Below are positions 8,560-17,579 of a stretch of DNA of 64,000 nt, piece by piece. The stretch is from SIG603 sp964370635 (GTDB lineage: Bacteria; Bacillota; Clostridia; Oscillospirales; Acutalibacteraceae), in NCBI GenBank assembly GCA_964370635.1, contig CAYJJU010000005.1, positions 56,197 to 120,196 on the forward strand. The letters run 5' to 3'. Made by a program: the position numbers and the translations under genes. Every line of letters begins with the position of its first letter. The first letter of the stretch is position 1. The notes beneath the pieces are model-generated. The model searched no databases, had not been told where the DNA came from, and saw only the letters and a list, made by a program, of their open reading frames with translations.

Positions 8560-9732
8560 TTAAATTCTTGCTATACCGCTGTCTTTTGCGGCTTTTGCCA
8601 CTTCTTTTGCAACTTCCATAGAAACAGATTTATCAAGCGCACTTGGAATAATGTACTCCTCATTTAATTCATCTGCTTTAACATAATTTGCAATTGCATG
8701 TGCCGCGGCAATTTTCATTTCATTATTTATGTCGCTTGCCCTCACATCAAGTGCACCCCTGAAAATTCCGGGGAAGACAAGCACGTTGTTAATTTGGTTA
8801 TTAAAATCAGAGCGGCCTGTGCCCACAATTCTCGCTCCTCCTTTTTTCGCTTCATCTGGAAAAATTTCAGGCGTTGGGTTTGCCATTGCAAAAACTATGG
8901 CATCGTGAGCCATGGTAGACACCATTTCACTTGTCACCACATTAGGAGCCGAAACACCTACAAATACATCGGCATTTTTCATAGCATCTGCCAAACTGCC
9001 CTCTAAGCCCTCTTTATTTGTAAGGTTTGTCATTTCCTCTTGTGCATAGCTCATGCCCTGCGCGCCTTTATGCAAAATTCCCATTTTATCGCAAAGTGTA
9101 ATGTCCTTTACACCATAGCTTAAAAGAAGTTTTGTTATGGCAATGCCTGCCGCTCCTGCGCCGTTTATTACCATTTTAATGTCTTCTTTTTTCTTATTAA
9201 CAATTTTAAGTGCATTTATAAGCGCCGAAAGAACAACTACAGCCGTGCCATGTTGGTCGTCATGAAACACAGGTATATCAAGATTTTTCTTTATGATGTC
9301 CTCAATTTCAAAGCATTTTGGTGCGGCAATGTCCTCTAAATTTATTCCGCCAAAAGAGCCTGCTATAAGCTCTATTGTCTTTGCCACCTCTTCGGTGTCC
9401 TTTGAATTTATGCAAATTGGGAAGGCATCAACATCGCCAAATGCCTTAAACAGGGCGCATTTGCCCTCCATAACAGGCATTGAAGCAAGCGGGCCTATGT
9501 CGCCAAGGCCTAAAACCGCCGTGCCATTTGTTATTACAGCAACTAAATTATTGCGCCTTGTGTAGTCATACGACAGGCTTTCGTCTTTTGCAATTTCAAG
9601 ACAAGGGGCCGCAACACCAGGTGTGTACGCAACAGATAAATCGTGTTTGTTGTCAAGAGGGCAACAAGTTTCAACTCGTATTTTCCCCCCCCAAGCCTTA
9701 TGAGCCTCTAAGGCAAGTTTGTTATAATCCAT
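8560..9732 (-). CDS. Malic enzyme (oxaloacetate-decarboxylating malate dehydrogenase)
   Basis: 390 residues from the ATG with AAAGGAG upstream. The longer open frame is only translated repeat sequence and is rejected. Motifs of bacterial malic enzymes are all present: SVAYTPGVA, the Tyr/Lys catalytic region, the metal site VFHDDQHGT, and the Rossmann motif NGAGAAGIA. It converts malate to pyruvate and CO2 with reduction of NAD(P)+. Lying just downstream of rnfB, it may feed NADH to the Rnf complex. A repeat block occupies the 183 bases between rnfB and its start. Confidence 0.93.
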   Translation of the reverse strand: MDYNKLALEAHKAWGGKIRVETCCPLDNKHDLSVAYTPGVAAPCLEIAKDESLSYDYTRRNNLVAVITNGTAVLGLGDIGPLASMPVMEGKCALFKAFGDVDAFPICINSKDTEEVAKTIELIAGSFGGINLEDIAAPKCFEIEDIIKKNLDIPVFHDDQHGTAVVVLSALINALKIVNKKKEDIKMVINGAGAAGIAITKLLLSYGVKDITLCDKMGILHKGAQGMSYAQEEMTNLTNKEGLEGSLADAMKNADVFVGVSAPNVVTSEMVSTMAHDAIVFAMANPTPEIFPDEAKKGGARIVGTGRSDFNNQINNVLVFPGIFRGALDVRASDINNEMKIAAAHAIANYVKADELNEEYIIPSALDKSVSMEVAKEVAKAAKDSGIARI

Positions 9733-9755
9733 TTGTTTATCTCCTTTTCTATATG

Positions 9756-9916
9756 ATAGTGAAGAGTGAAGAGTGAAGAGTGAAGAGTTATGGTGAAATG
9801 CTCCGCATTTTTTTAAATTAAACCACGCCTTTGGCGTGAACCGCCACTTTTCACTTTTCACTAAACAAAATGCATACAGTGCGTTTTGTTTACGGGACGG
9901 GAAACCCGTCCCCTAC
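9756..9916. repeat. Composite repeat block: heptamer arrays, palindromes and a GTAG hairpin
   Basis: Left: (GTGAAGA)n tandem copies at ~9759-9790. Then come the small palindromes around 9796-9811 and 9823-9838, a reverse-complement heptamer array at ~9846-9862, a palindrome at 9863-9891, and a GTAG-headed hairpin on the minus strand (9916-9894). The first G of GTAG (at 9916) is the last base of the rnfB stop codon TAG. The block also covers the upstream part of an over-long malic enzyme reading frame. Confidence 0.8.
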
Positions 9917-10701
9917 TAAAGTATCTCAATAATATTTCTCGGGCAGGCTTCTACGCATTTTCCGCATCCCGTGCATTTGTCGTGGTCTATTCTTGCCATG
10001 AAGTTTGAAACGCTTACGGCTTTTTCTTCACAGACTTTCACACATTTCATGCATCCTATACAGCCTATTTTACAAATTTTCAAAACCCCTGCACCCTTGT
10101 CGCAGTTACTGCATTTTACAAAGGCTTGTTCTTTTATGGGGATTATAGAAATTAGGTTTTTCGGACATGCAGTCACGCACATTGCACATGACTTACATTT
10201 TGCAGGGTCGATTTTTGCAAGTCCATTTTCTATTACCACCGCATCGTACTGACATACTCTTTGACAGTCGCCCATGCCCATACAGCCAAAACGGCAACTC
10301 GACACGCCTCCTGCTAAAAGTGCGGCGGCGGCACAGCTTTCAATGCCGTCATAGTTCATTTTGTCTGTCGTAACTTCATAGTCGCCTGCGCAGTGCACAA
10401 CGGCAGTTTTAAGCTCCATGCTAACAGAGATGCCCAAAATTTCGCCACAGGCATCCACGCATTCTTGACCACCCGGTGAACATAGCCCAAGGCTTGCCTC
10501 ACCGTTTGCAAGGGCTAAGGCATAGCCTGCACAGCCTGAATACCCACATGCGCCACAGTTGGCACCGGGTAGGGCTTCGTTTATTGCCTCTGCCTTTTCA
10601 TTTTTTGGAACAGCCATTACTATAGAAGCTATTGCAAGGCCTATACCCGCGACAAGCCCTATAGACACAACTATTATTACAGCCACTAAAATATCGTTCA
10701 T
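9916..10701 (-). CDS. rnfB: Rnf complex subunit B (Fe-S protein)
   Basis: 261 residues. One N-terminal membrane helix (~5-30) precedes the four-Cys domain NCGACGYSGC…C near residue 50 and several ferredoxin-type clusters (CKSCAMCVTACP, CIGCMKCVKVC, CTGCGKCVEACP). RnfB is the entry point for electrons from reduced ferredoxin in the Rnf complex, which pumps Na+ or H+ while reducing NAD+. It is the last gene of rnfCDGEAB, 12 bases after rnfA. The stop codon TAG overlaps a GTAG repeat. Confidence 0.95.
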   Translation of the reverse strand: MNDILVAVIIVVSIGLVAGIGLAIASIVMAVPKNEKAEAINEALPGANCGACGYSGCAGYALALANGEASLGLCSPGGQECVDACGEILGISVSMELKTAVVHCAGDYEVTTDKMNYDGIESCAAAALLAGGVSSCRFGCMGMGDCQRVCQYDAVVIENGLAKIDPAKCKSCAMCVTACPKNLISIIPIKEQAFVKCSNCDKGAGVLKICKIGCIGCMKCVKVCEEKAVSVSNFMARIDHDKCTGCGKCVEACPRNIIEIL

Positions 10702-10713
10702 ACTCTACCTCCC

Positions 10714-11331
10714 TTACGCTAGTAAGCCGTCTACTATTCCTGTAAAACCTAGGAAAGATACGGCTAAAAGTGAGGCGGCCACCAAAGTAATTGGCAAACC
10801 TTTCATAAACTTTGGCACATCGCAAAGCTCTAATTTTTCACGAATACCTGCAAACAGCACCATTGCAACCAAGAAGCCAACGCCTGCACCCAGTGAGTTT
10901 ACAAGAGAGGCAACATAGCCAAAGCTAGGGTCTGTAGCACCTTTTTCCAAAACAAGCATGGTAACACCCAAAACCGCACAGTTTGTTGTGATAAGCGGTA
11001 GGTACACGCCTAAAGAATTGTAAAGAGGTGGCATATATTTTCTTAAAACTATCTCTAAAAGCTGAACTAGAGATGCAATAACCAAGATAAATACTATGGT
11101 TTGCAAATACTCAAGTCCTGTAGGCATTAGTATATACATATGTATCGGCCAAGTAACCGCCGTTGCAATTAGCATAACAACCGTTACCGCACCGCTCATT
11201 CCTGCGGCCGTTCCAATTTTCTTTGAAACGCCTAAAAACGGGCAAATTCCCAAAAATTTGTTTAAAATATAGTTTTCTGTAAGTATGGCGGCAAGAAACA
11301 CGCCAACTAAAACTCTTATAGTATCAGCCAT
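10714..11331 (-). CDS. rnfA: Rnf complex subunit A
   Basis: 205 residues, six predicted membrane helices, start MADTIRVLVGVFLAAILTEN and the conserved NYILNKFLGICPFLG segment containing the Cys that helps hold a membrane Fe-S cluster shared with RnfE. It overlaps the rnfE end by eight bases, indicating coupled translation. Length is standard for the family. Confidence 0.95.
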   Translation of the reverse strand: MADTIRVLVGVFLAAILTENYILNKFLGICPFLGVSKKIGTAAGMSGAVTVVMLIATAVTWPIHMYILMPTGLEYLQTIVFILVIASLVQLLEIVLRKYMPPLYNSLGVYLPLITTNCAVLGVTMLVLEKGATDPSFGYVASLVNSLGAGVGFLVAMVLFAGIREKLELCDVPKFMKGLPITLVAASLLAVSFLGFTGIVDGLLA

Positions 11332-12016
11332 TGTCCTTTGCCTCCTTATTTCTTTCTTTTAATAAATCACAGTGCTTTGCCATTGGACATACACTGCATC
11401 CCATAGACTCAGGCGCCTTGCCCTCTTCCGATAATTTTCCAGCAAGTGCAATTAGCATACCATAGACGAAAAATCCGCCGGGTGGTAGTAGGAAAATTAT
11501 TATAGGCTCCATAAAGCCTGACAAAATGGGTATTCCAAAAACTGTTCCGGCACCCAAAAGCTCTCTTATTATACCCATGGCTAAAAGGGCGGCGGTAAAG
11601 CCTATTCCCATGCCAAGGCCGTCTATAATTGCAGGAATTACCCTGTTTTTGCTTGCATACATCTCGGCTCTTCCCAAGATTATGCAGTTAACAACTATAA
11701 GTGGCAAGAACACGCCAAGACTCTCATCGAGTGACGGCACATATGCCTTTACCAAAAGTTGTACTATTGTAACAAAGCCTGCAATAATTGTAATAAAAGC
11801 AGGAATTCTTACCTTGTCGGGTATTACATTTCTTAAAAGTGCAACCACGGCATTAGAGCACACCAAAACAAACATTGTGGCAACGCCCATTCCTATTCCG
11901 TTTATAGCCGCCGTTGTAACAGCAAGAGTTGCACAGGCGCCAAGCATAAGGCGCAAAACAGGGTTTTCTTTTACAAGGCCCCTTGTAAATACATGGAGCA
12001 AGCCATTCTTCTTCAT
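11324..12016 (-). CDS. rnfE: Rnf complex subunit E
   Basis: 230 residues. Homologous in layout to RnfA with six membrane helices and a conserved NPVLRLMLGACATLAVTTA motif near the N-terminus carrying the cluster Cys. A Cys-rich, charged C-terminal tail (GCSVCPMAKHC) extends beyond the last helix; this is a feature of several clostridial RnfE proteins. It lies three bases after rnfG. Confidence 0.95.
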   Translation of the reverse strand: MKKNGLLHVFTRGLVKENPVLRLMLGACATLAVTTAAINGIGMGVATMFVLVCSNAVVALLRNVIPDKVRIPAFITIIAGFVTIVQLLVKAYVPSLDESLGVFLPLIVVNCIILGRAEMYASKNRVIPAIIDGLGMGIGFTAALLAMGIIRELLGAGTVFGIPILSGFMEPIIIFLLPPGGFFVYGMLIALAGKLSEEGKAPESMGCSVCPMAKHCDLLKERNKEAKDNG

Positions 12017-12019
12017 CTT

Positions 12020-12577
12020 TTACGCCTCCTTATCTATAGCACTAAATAAACTTATCGCTTCGTTTACGGCATTTGTCACCGCATCTGTCGTAATTGTTGC
12101 ACCTGTAAGTGCTGAAACTTGTCCCTCGTTTGCGGTAGGACTTTTTACGACTTCAAGTCCACCCTCGGGCACGGCCTGTTTATACTGGTCTGTAAAAGTC
12201 TGCGCCGTGGCGTTTGCGCCAAGGCCTGGGGTTTCGGTTTGTTGTAAAATAACTATGCCTGAAATTGTTTCATCCGAGGCTATTCCCGTCATGACTTCGA
12301 CGTTTCCGGAGTAACCTGCAAAAGAAGTCACAAACACATAACCCACAACACTTCCGTCAGAGGCTTTTCCTATGTAATAGCTCTCATCGCTTGACGCCTC
12401 AAAGGTGTCGGCCGTGGGAAGCACTATTTTTCTTGAATTTTCTTGTTTTTCTATTGCCGCCTGAGCTATGGTGTCTTTTGTAAGCTCATTGGTAACTCCC
12501 AAAAGGGCAGTAACCGCCGCACAAATTATCATAAGTATTAAGGCAGGCACAAACACGTTTTTAAAACTCAGTTTCAT
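12020..12577 (-). CDS. rnfG: Rnf complex subunit G (covalent FMN)
   Basis: 185 residues with one N-terminal membrane anchor (~8-28) and an extracytoplasmic FMN-binding domain. The flavinylation motif LTGAT lies at residues 157-161; FMN would be joined to Thr161 through phosphoester by ApbE, which is encoded nearby (16.1-17.1 kb). The QQTETPGLGA segment (~112-121) is conserved. It overlaps rnfD by four bases (ATGA). Confidence 0.95.
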   Translation of the reverse strand: MKLSFKNVFVPALILMIICAAVTALLGVTNELTKDTIAQAAIEKQENSRKIVLPTADTFEASSDESYYIGKASDGSVVGYVFVTSFAGYSGNVEVMTGIASDETISGIVILQQTETPGLGANATAQTFTDQYKQAVPEGGLEVVKSPTANEGQVSALTGATITTDAVTNAVNEAISLFSAIDKEA

Positions 12578-13506
12578 TTTGTCGCCTCCTTTAGTTTTCC
12601 AAATGGTCTTACCTTTACCACTCTTTCAATTAAAGGCACTAGGATGTTCATTATCATAATCGAGTACGAAACGCCCTCGGGTAAAGACGCAAACTCTCTT
12701 ATAAGTATCGATAAAACACCGCAACCTATGGCAAATACTATTCTTGCCTTTGTATGTATTGGGCTTGTTGCATAGTCTGTTGCCATGAAGACAGCGCCTA
12801 AAACAAGTCCGCCTGCAAGCAGGTCGAATATTGGGTCACGGCCTAATATAAGTGACATAACTGCCGCACTTGCCATAAAAGTTAGAGGAATTACAGGGCT
12901 TATAACTTTTCTTATAACAAGGTAAATTCCGCCGACCAAAAGCGCAATAATACAAGTTTCACCCAAAGAACCTGCACGATTACCTATTAGCATGTCAAAA
13001 TAACTTGGCAGTGGCTCGCCTGCCTCTAAAAGGGCTAAGGGAGAAGCCGTTGTTGTCGCATCAAAGGGAGATGTCCATGTAGTCATTCTTACAGGGAAAG
13101 AATTCATTAAAACTATTCTTGCTGTAAGTGCTGGGTTTACAAAGTTTTGGCCAATTCCGCCAAACATTTGCTTTACCACAACTATTGCAACGAGTGCACC
13201 AAAAACCGCTAGAAGTGGGTGTGCAGACGGTGGAAGGTTGAAGGCAAGTAGTATGCCCGTTACAACACAGCTTAAGTCTGACACAGTCTGTTTTCTTTTC
13301 ATAACTATTCTTGAGAGGTATTCAAATGCAAAGCATGAGAACACGCTAACTGCTAAAAGTATTGCCGCATTCATTCCAAAAAACACAACAGAGGCAACCG
13401 CAGCCGGCACCATGGCAATAATTACATCAAGCATTATTGTTTGAGTTGTAGTTTTTCCTCTAAAGTGAGGAGAGGACGACACTATCATTTTTTCCATATC
13501 CATCAC
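12574..13506 (-). CDS. rnfD: Rnf complex subunit D (covalent FMN)
   Basis: 310 residues, about ten membrane helices. The likely covalent FMN site is in FDATTTASPL (Thr151-153). The segment MFGGIGQNFVNPALTAR is highly conserved among RnfD and NqrB proteins. It carries electrons through the membrane between RnfC/B and RnfG. It overlaps rnfC and rnfG by four bases each. Confidence 0.95.
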   Translation of the reverse strand: MMDMEKMIVSSSPHFRGKTTTQTIMLDVIIAMVPAAVASVVFFGMNAAILLAVSVFSCFAFEYLSRIVMKRKQTVSDLSCVVTGILLAFNLPPSAHPLLAVFGALVAIVVVKQMFGGIGQNFVNPALTARIVLMNSFPVRMTTWTSPFDATTTASPLALLEAGEPLPSYFDMLIGNRAGSLGETCIIALLVGGIYLVIRKVISPVIPLTFMASAAVMSLILGRDPIFDLLAGGLVLGAVFMATDYATSPIHTKARIVFAIGCGVLSILIREFASLPEGVSYSIMIMNILVPLIERVVKVRPFGKLKEATK

Positions 13507-14840
13507 CCCTTACTCTTTCTTAAATGAGATTTTCCAAGACGAATTGACTGCACAAGACGTCTGTCTGCAGGACATGAGAACGAACAGCAACCACATTCCA
13601 TACAGGTCATAATGTCAAGCTCTTCAAGCTCCGTCGGTTTATCTAAAATAGAATATTTTTCTAAAAGTGTAGGCATTAGTTTCATGGGACATGCCGACAC
13701 GCATCTGCCACATCTTATACAGTCTGTAGGCTCTAAAAGCTCGGCTTCTTTTCTCCCAAAAGCCAAAATGCCGTTGTTTTGCTTTAAAACAGGCAAATCA
13801 TCAGAGGTTATGGCAATACCCATCATGGGGCCACCCATTATGATTTTTCTGGGTTCTTCCTTATATCCGCCACAAAACTCTACTATATCGCTTATGATTG
13901 TTCCAACGGGGACGATTACATTTTGTGGATTTTTTATCGCAGAGCCGTCTACTGTTATTCTCTTTTTAATAAGGGGTATTCCGTTTCTAAGGTATGAGGC
14001 TATGTATGACACAGAGCCTATGTTCATGACTATACAGCCAACATCTAAAGGCAGTTTGCCCGGTGGAACTTCCCTGTTTGTTGTGGCCTTAATAAGCACT
14101 TTTTCGGCGCCTTGTGGATACATGGATTTCAGTGCGATTACATGCACTTCATTATTTGGGTCAAGCTCTTTATTGTTTGCAATTTCACGCATTTTCTTTA
14201 TTGCATTTGGCTTGTTGTCTTCAATTGCTATTATGACATTTTTAATGCCTAAAAGCTCTTTTACCTTATAAACTCCGTCCATTATGTTCTGTGAGTTTTC
14301 AAGCGCTTCCCTGTGGTCACAAGTTACATAGGGTTCGCACTCTGCCGCATTTATGATAAGCGTGTCCACATTTTTATCGTCGGGAACATTTAGTTTTACG
14401 TGTACCGGAAAACCTGCACCGCCAAGCCCTACAAGGCCTGACTGACGAATAGCCTGCGAAAGTGACTTTTTGTCCGTTACCACAGGCACCTTAATGTCGG
14501 GACATAGCTCGTTTTTGTCATCAGACTCTATGACGACCGCATCTATCATTTGTCCGCCTGTAAGCATGATTTGCTTAACTTCTTTAACCGTGCCCGAAAC
14601 GGAAGCGTGAACGGGCGCACAGACAAAAGCCTCGCTATCACCTATCATTTGTCCCACATAGACATAGTCGCCTTTTTTCACCAAAGGCTTACATGGCGCA
14701 CCTATGTGCTGAGTCATGGGAATTATAACGGTTTTCGGTATCGGCATAAAGACCGATTCCATTTGCGAGGTGTTTTTATGGTGTGGAACATGTGCCCCAC
14801 CATGGGTTTTAAATGGTTTTAAAGGAAAATCCAAAGCCAT
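13503..14840 (-). CDS. rnfC: Rnf complex subunit C (NADH/FMN, Fe-S)
   Basis: 445 residues, first gene of the operon. A glycine-rich nucleotide-binding region (GLVGLGGAGFPVHVKL, ~155-170) is followed near the C-terminus by two ferredoxin motifs, CIRCGRCVSACP and CMECGCCSFSCP, each binding a 4Fe-4S cluster. RnfC is the cytoplasmic NADH-oxidoreducing subunit. It lacks the long Ala/Lys-rich C-terminal repeats of proteobacterial RnfC, as usual in Clostridia. Confidence 0.95.
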   Translation of the reverse strand: MALDFPLKPFKTHGGAHVPHHKNTSQMESVFMPIPKTVIIPMTQHIGAPCKPLVKKGDYVYVGQMIGDSEAFVCAPVHASVSGTVKEVKQIMLTGGQMIDAVVIESDDKNELCPDIKVPVVTDKKSLSQAIRQSGLVGLGGAGFPVHVKLNVPDDKNVDTLIINAAECEPYVTCDHREALENSQNIMDGVYKVKELLGIKNVIIAIEDNKPNAIKKMREIANNKELDPNNEVHVIALKSMYPQGAEKVLIKATTNREVPPGKLPLDVGCIVMNIGSVSYIASYLRNGIPLIKKRITVDGSAIKNPQNVIVPVGTIISDIVEFCGGYKEEPRKIIMGGPMMGIAITSDDLPVLKQNNGILAFGRKEAELLEPTDCIRCGRCVSACPMKLMPTLLEKYSILDKPTELEELDIMTCMECGCCSFSCPADRRLVQSIRLGKSHLRKSKG

Positions 14841-14901
14841 TTTTAATTCATCCTCCCTTTATATTTTGATTTTTCTATTATGTTAAATTGTCCTAAACTA
14901 C

Positions 14902-14930
14902 ATCATACCAAATTCGTCAAAGATATGCAA
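14902..14930 (-). promoter_or_regulatory. Probable promoter of the rnf operon
   Basis: On the minus strand: TTGCAT (14930-14925), a 17-bp spacer ending in TGG and TATGAT (14907-14902), about 60 bases before rnfC. It overlaps the last codons of the Gx transporter gene. The match is good but only inferred from spacing and hexamers. Confidence 0.55.
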
Positions 14931-15444
14931 TATGCCCTTTAGACATTTGTTTAAATAATTTTTGTAGCAAAGGATACAAAATTTTCAATATAAGCCCCAT
15001 TGCAATGCCTGAAAAAACTCCAAAAATCAAAGTTTGTGGTATATAAAACAACACGCCTGCGCTTGTTATAAAATAAGCGGTTGCAAGCTGGGTCAAATTG
15101 TGACAAAACGAGGATACCACAGCTATGCCAAGGAGCGATAATTTTGTCTTTTTGTAAAGTAAATACATGACAATCATGCTGACAAGCCCCCCAAAAAGGC
15201 TCATCAAAAACGCAGTGACACCTCTTGTTAAAAGGGTAAACACTGCCTTTAACAGCACAATAAACAAAGTACAAGGAAGCCCAACGCTCCCTATAGAAAA
15301 CATGACTACTATGTTTGAAAAGCCTGCCTTGGCGCCGGGTGGAAGTATGGGAAGAGGAGGAAGTAAACCCTCCAAAGCCGATAAAACCAAAGCCATAGCA
15401 CCAAAGAGGGCATATGTTGTTAATTTTCGAATACTAATTTTCAT
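14917..15444 (-). CDS. Gx transporter family membrane protein (heptaprenyl diphosphate synthase component I-like)
   Basis: 175 residues from the ATG with AAAGGA upstream; the longer frame would include repeat sequence. About five hydrophobic helices. The N-terminal motif LEGLLPPLPILPPGAKAG and following GFSNI are typical of the Hpre_diP_synt_I/Gx transporter family. The proteins resemble ECF S-components; in Clostridia they are commonly found with NusG-II and ApbE genes, as here. A role in flavin or quinone-related transport is an inference from context only. Confidence 0.8.
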   Translation of the reverse strand: MKISIRKLTTYALFGAMALVLSALEGLLPPLPILPPGAKAGFSNIVVMFSIGSVGLPCTLFIVLLKAVFTLLTRGVTAFLMSLFGGLVSMIVMYLLYKKTKLSLLGIAVVSSFCHNLTQLATAYFITSAGVLFYIPQTLIFGVFSGIAMGLILKILYPLLQKLFKQMSKGHIAYL

Positions 15445-15460
15445 AAAAAATCCTTTTTTA

Positions 15461-15745
15461 AAGTTGATAGTGGTGGTGAAAATCCTACGGATTTTTGATT
15501 TTATTTTTTTTATAAAATCATCGGTTACTGTGTAGGGCAAGGGCTCTGCTCTTGCTTTTTTGTTCAATGAATTTTGTTGTGACCATGAGGGCAATTCGTG
15601 AATTGCCCCTACACCAACTCTTCACTGTAGTTTCCTACAAGATTATAATCAAAAAATGCGTAAGCATTTCACCGCAACTCTTCACTTTTCACTCTTCACT
15701 TTTCACTTTGAACGCATACAATGCGTTCACTACAACTCTCAACTA
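15461..15745. repeat. Composite intergenic repeat block with two GTAG hairpins
   Basis: This 298-base gap between the Gx transporter and NusG-II genes is nearly all repeats. It holds a short heptamer segment (~15461-15470), a palindrome around 15481-15497, a GTAG hairpin on plus (15532-15555), a GTAG hairpin on minus (15612-15589), heptamer arrays (TTCACTC types, ~15665-15710), the palindrome GAACGCAT…ATGCGTTC (15710-15728) and a final heptamer that supplies the TAG stop codon of the NusG-II gene (15745-15743). Confidence 0.8.
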
Positions 15746-16120
15746 ATAAGTCATCCCATCAAACTCATTTTCTCCATCTATCTCCACCGAAACGGCATTC
15801 GGTATGCATATTATGCTTTGCCCTTGTTTTTCTATTTTTCCCGAGTGCTCGCACACTTTGTCGGGACAGCTTGCGTTTTCTATCCATACTCCACTTGCAC
15901 TATAATGCACCTCAAGCGGATACTCTCCGTCTATAAATATAAACTGCTCGCCCTCTGCCTTAGAAAAATTTATATGCTCTACTTCATTTTGTCCGTGTTT
16001 TACGGTAAAGACATCGCCGTCCTGTGATGAATTTATAAACATATAAAACACCACGCTGACAATGAGTAAAATGGCGGTGATAATTAAATCTCTCTTTGTA
16101 AAAAACTTTCTCTTATCCAT
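15743..16120 (-). CDS. NusG domain II-containing membrane-anchored protein
   Basis: 125 residues. One N-terminal membrane helix (~10-30) and an extracytoplasmic NusG-domain-II-like beta domain with SCPDKVCEHSGKI, whose two Cys are conserved in the family. It overlaps apbE by eight bases and is found between Gx transporter and ApbE in many Clostridia. A role linked to redox or flavin metabolism is inferred. Its stop codon TAG is part of a TAGTTGAG heptamer repeat, so the C-terminus may have been altered by repeat insertion. Confidence 0.82.
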   Translation of the reverse strand: MDKRKFFTKRDLIITAILLIVSVVFYMFINSSQDGDVFTVKHGQNEVEHINFSKAEGEQFIFIDGEYPLEVHYSASGVWIENASCPDKVCEHSGKIEKQGQSIICIPNAVSVEIDGENEFDGMTY

Positions 16121-17126
16121 TTAGGGTGTACTCCTTTGACAGAAGCTCAAACTGCTCTTTTATCCCGTCTGTCAAATAAATTTCATTATTTTTATCTATA
16201 AAAACCGCCTGTGCGTCAAATTCGTCTAATAAATCAAGGCTTTTTTCATAGCCTAGCACAAGGCAGGCAGTAGAAAGCGCATCGCTTAAAGCGCCACTTT
16301 CACAAATTACCGTCACACTTAGCAAATCATTATCCACGGGATAACCGGTTTTTGGGTCTAGGATATGGTGATAAATTTCGCCTTCGTGGCTAAAGGTCTT
16401 TTCATATGTTCCCGAGGTGGAAATAAAACCCTCTCCCACATGCAGTGAAGCTATGGGATTTTGCGAGCCATACGGGTCACGTATTGCTATATTCCATTTA
16501 TCCGCCACGGGATTTTGTCCTAAGGTCGCAACGCTTCCGCCGACTGCTATCACGGCAGAACTTACGCCGTTTTCCTTGTATAAAGCTATGGCGGTGTCGC
16601 ATGCCGCACCTTTCCCTATTGCTCCAAGGTCAATTTGTGATGAATTTTCAAGTAAAACCTCATCGCCATTTATACTTATGTTTTCATAATCTACAAAAGA
16701 CAGCATTTCTTTTATGTCGCTGTCGTTCGGCGGCGAGGTTGGTGAGTTGTCAAAATTCCATAAAAGACTTAAAGGCGCTATGCTTATATCAAATGCACCG
16801 TCCGATGCACTCGATACTTCAAGGCATAATTTAATTAAGTCAAGACTTTGCTTCCCTATTGTTACGGCATTGCCCTCGTTAATTTTATAGACATCACTGC
16901 CCTCTATCCGCCAAGATATCTCTTTTTCCAAATCGTTTATCACTGTGCTCGCCTGCGACATGATGTCCTCTTCATCGTACACGGTCTGTGTGACATAAGA
17001 GCCCATAGAAAAAGTCGTAAGCTCATACTTTATTGGCGATTTAGTGAAAAGATATAAAACAGCAATAAGGGTAATGAGTAAAAATATTATTATAAATACA
17101 GAATATTTTTTTAATAAAAGCTTCAC
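16113..17126 (-). CDS. apbE: FAD:protein FMN transferase
   Basis: 337 residues with an N-terminal membrane anchor (~10-28) and no lipobox Cys. ApbE transfers FMN from FAD to Thr residues of exported proteins. Family motifs are visible: LTTFSMGSYVTQTVY, IDLGAIGKGAACD, the HHILDPKTGYPV motif (Mg2+/FAD site) and the C-terminal CESGALSDALSTACLVLG. The likely substrates RnfG and RnfD are encoded 3-4 kb downstream. First gene of a trio with NusG-II and Gx transporter. Confidence 0.94.
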   Translation of the reverse strand: MKLLLKKYSVFIIIFLLITLIAVLYLFTKSPIKYELTTFSMGSYVTQTVYDEEDIMSQASTVINDLEKEISWRIEGSDVYKINEGNAVTIGKQSLDLIKLCLEVSSASDGAFDISIAPLSLLWNFDNSPTSPPNDSDIKEMLSFVDYENISINGDEVLLENSSQIDLGAIGKGAACDTAIALYKENGVSSAVIAVGGSVATLGQNPVADKWNIAIRDPYGSQNPIASLHVGEGFISTSGTYEKTFSHEGEIYHHILDPKTGYPVDNDLLSVTVICESGALSDALSTACLVLGYEKSLDLLDEFDAQAVFIDKNNEIYLTDGIKEQFELLSKEYTLNG

Positions 17127-17144
17127 TGTTTCACCCCTAAAATT

Positions 17145-17579
17145 TTATAGAATTTCACCTGCTTTAAAACATTCATAAATATAATCTCTTGCCTGATAGT
17201 AAAAATCTGTGTTGTAGTTTGAAATGCTGTTACTTATAAAAGAAGAATAAACGGAAAATATCGCTTTAACTATGTCTTCGCCACATATGTCTTCAATAAG
17301 TCTTGCATACACATCGCCTATCGCCCAGTAATCGGGCACTTCATATTCGCAAAGTTTTACATTATCAAAATTTCCCTCTTTAATACCGAACATATTTATA
17401 TATACATCGGCGGTTTTTTCAATGGGTTCGCAGTGCAAAATATCTGCATTTTGATATATCCTCTTTATACAGTCTTCGCCCAGTGCGTTTACAATGTCCA
17501 CCCTTTTTTGCTTGCGCTCTCGTCCTATAAATTCAATTAAACTGCAGGTAAAAAATAAATCATTGTCGTTTTTAAGCAT
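17145..17579 (-). CDS. DUF3791-like partner protein (putative antitoxin)
   Basis: 144 residues. The first ~65 residues (LFFTCSLIEFIGRERKQKR…, then a Gly-Glu-Asp turn and HCEPIEKTADVYI) resemble the short DUF3791 family usually paired with DUF3990 proteins. The C-terminal half is an additional helical segment not recognised. It overlaps the DUF3990 gene by eight bases and follows it, so the two are translated together. Antitoxin function is inferred from pairing only. Start ATG with AAAGGACG upstream. Confidence 0.5.
   Translation of the reverse strand: MLKNDNDLFFTCSLIEFIGRERKQKRVDIVNALGEDCIKRIYQNADILHCEPIEKTADVYINMFGIKEGNFDNVKLCEYEVPDYWAIGDVYARLIEDICGEDIVKAIFSVYSSFISNSISNYNTDFYYQARDYIYECFKAGEIL

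Noticed and set aside
9733..9861. N-terminal extension of malic enzyme
   Set aside because: It is translated heptamer/palindrome repeat. The ATG at 9732 has a good ribosome site and matches the family start.
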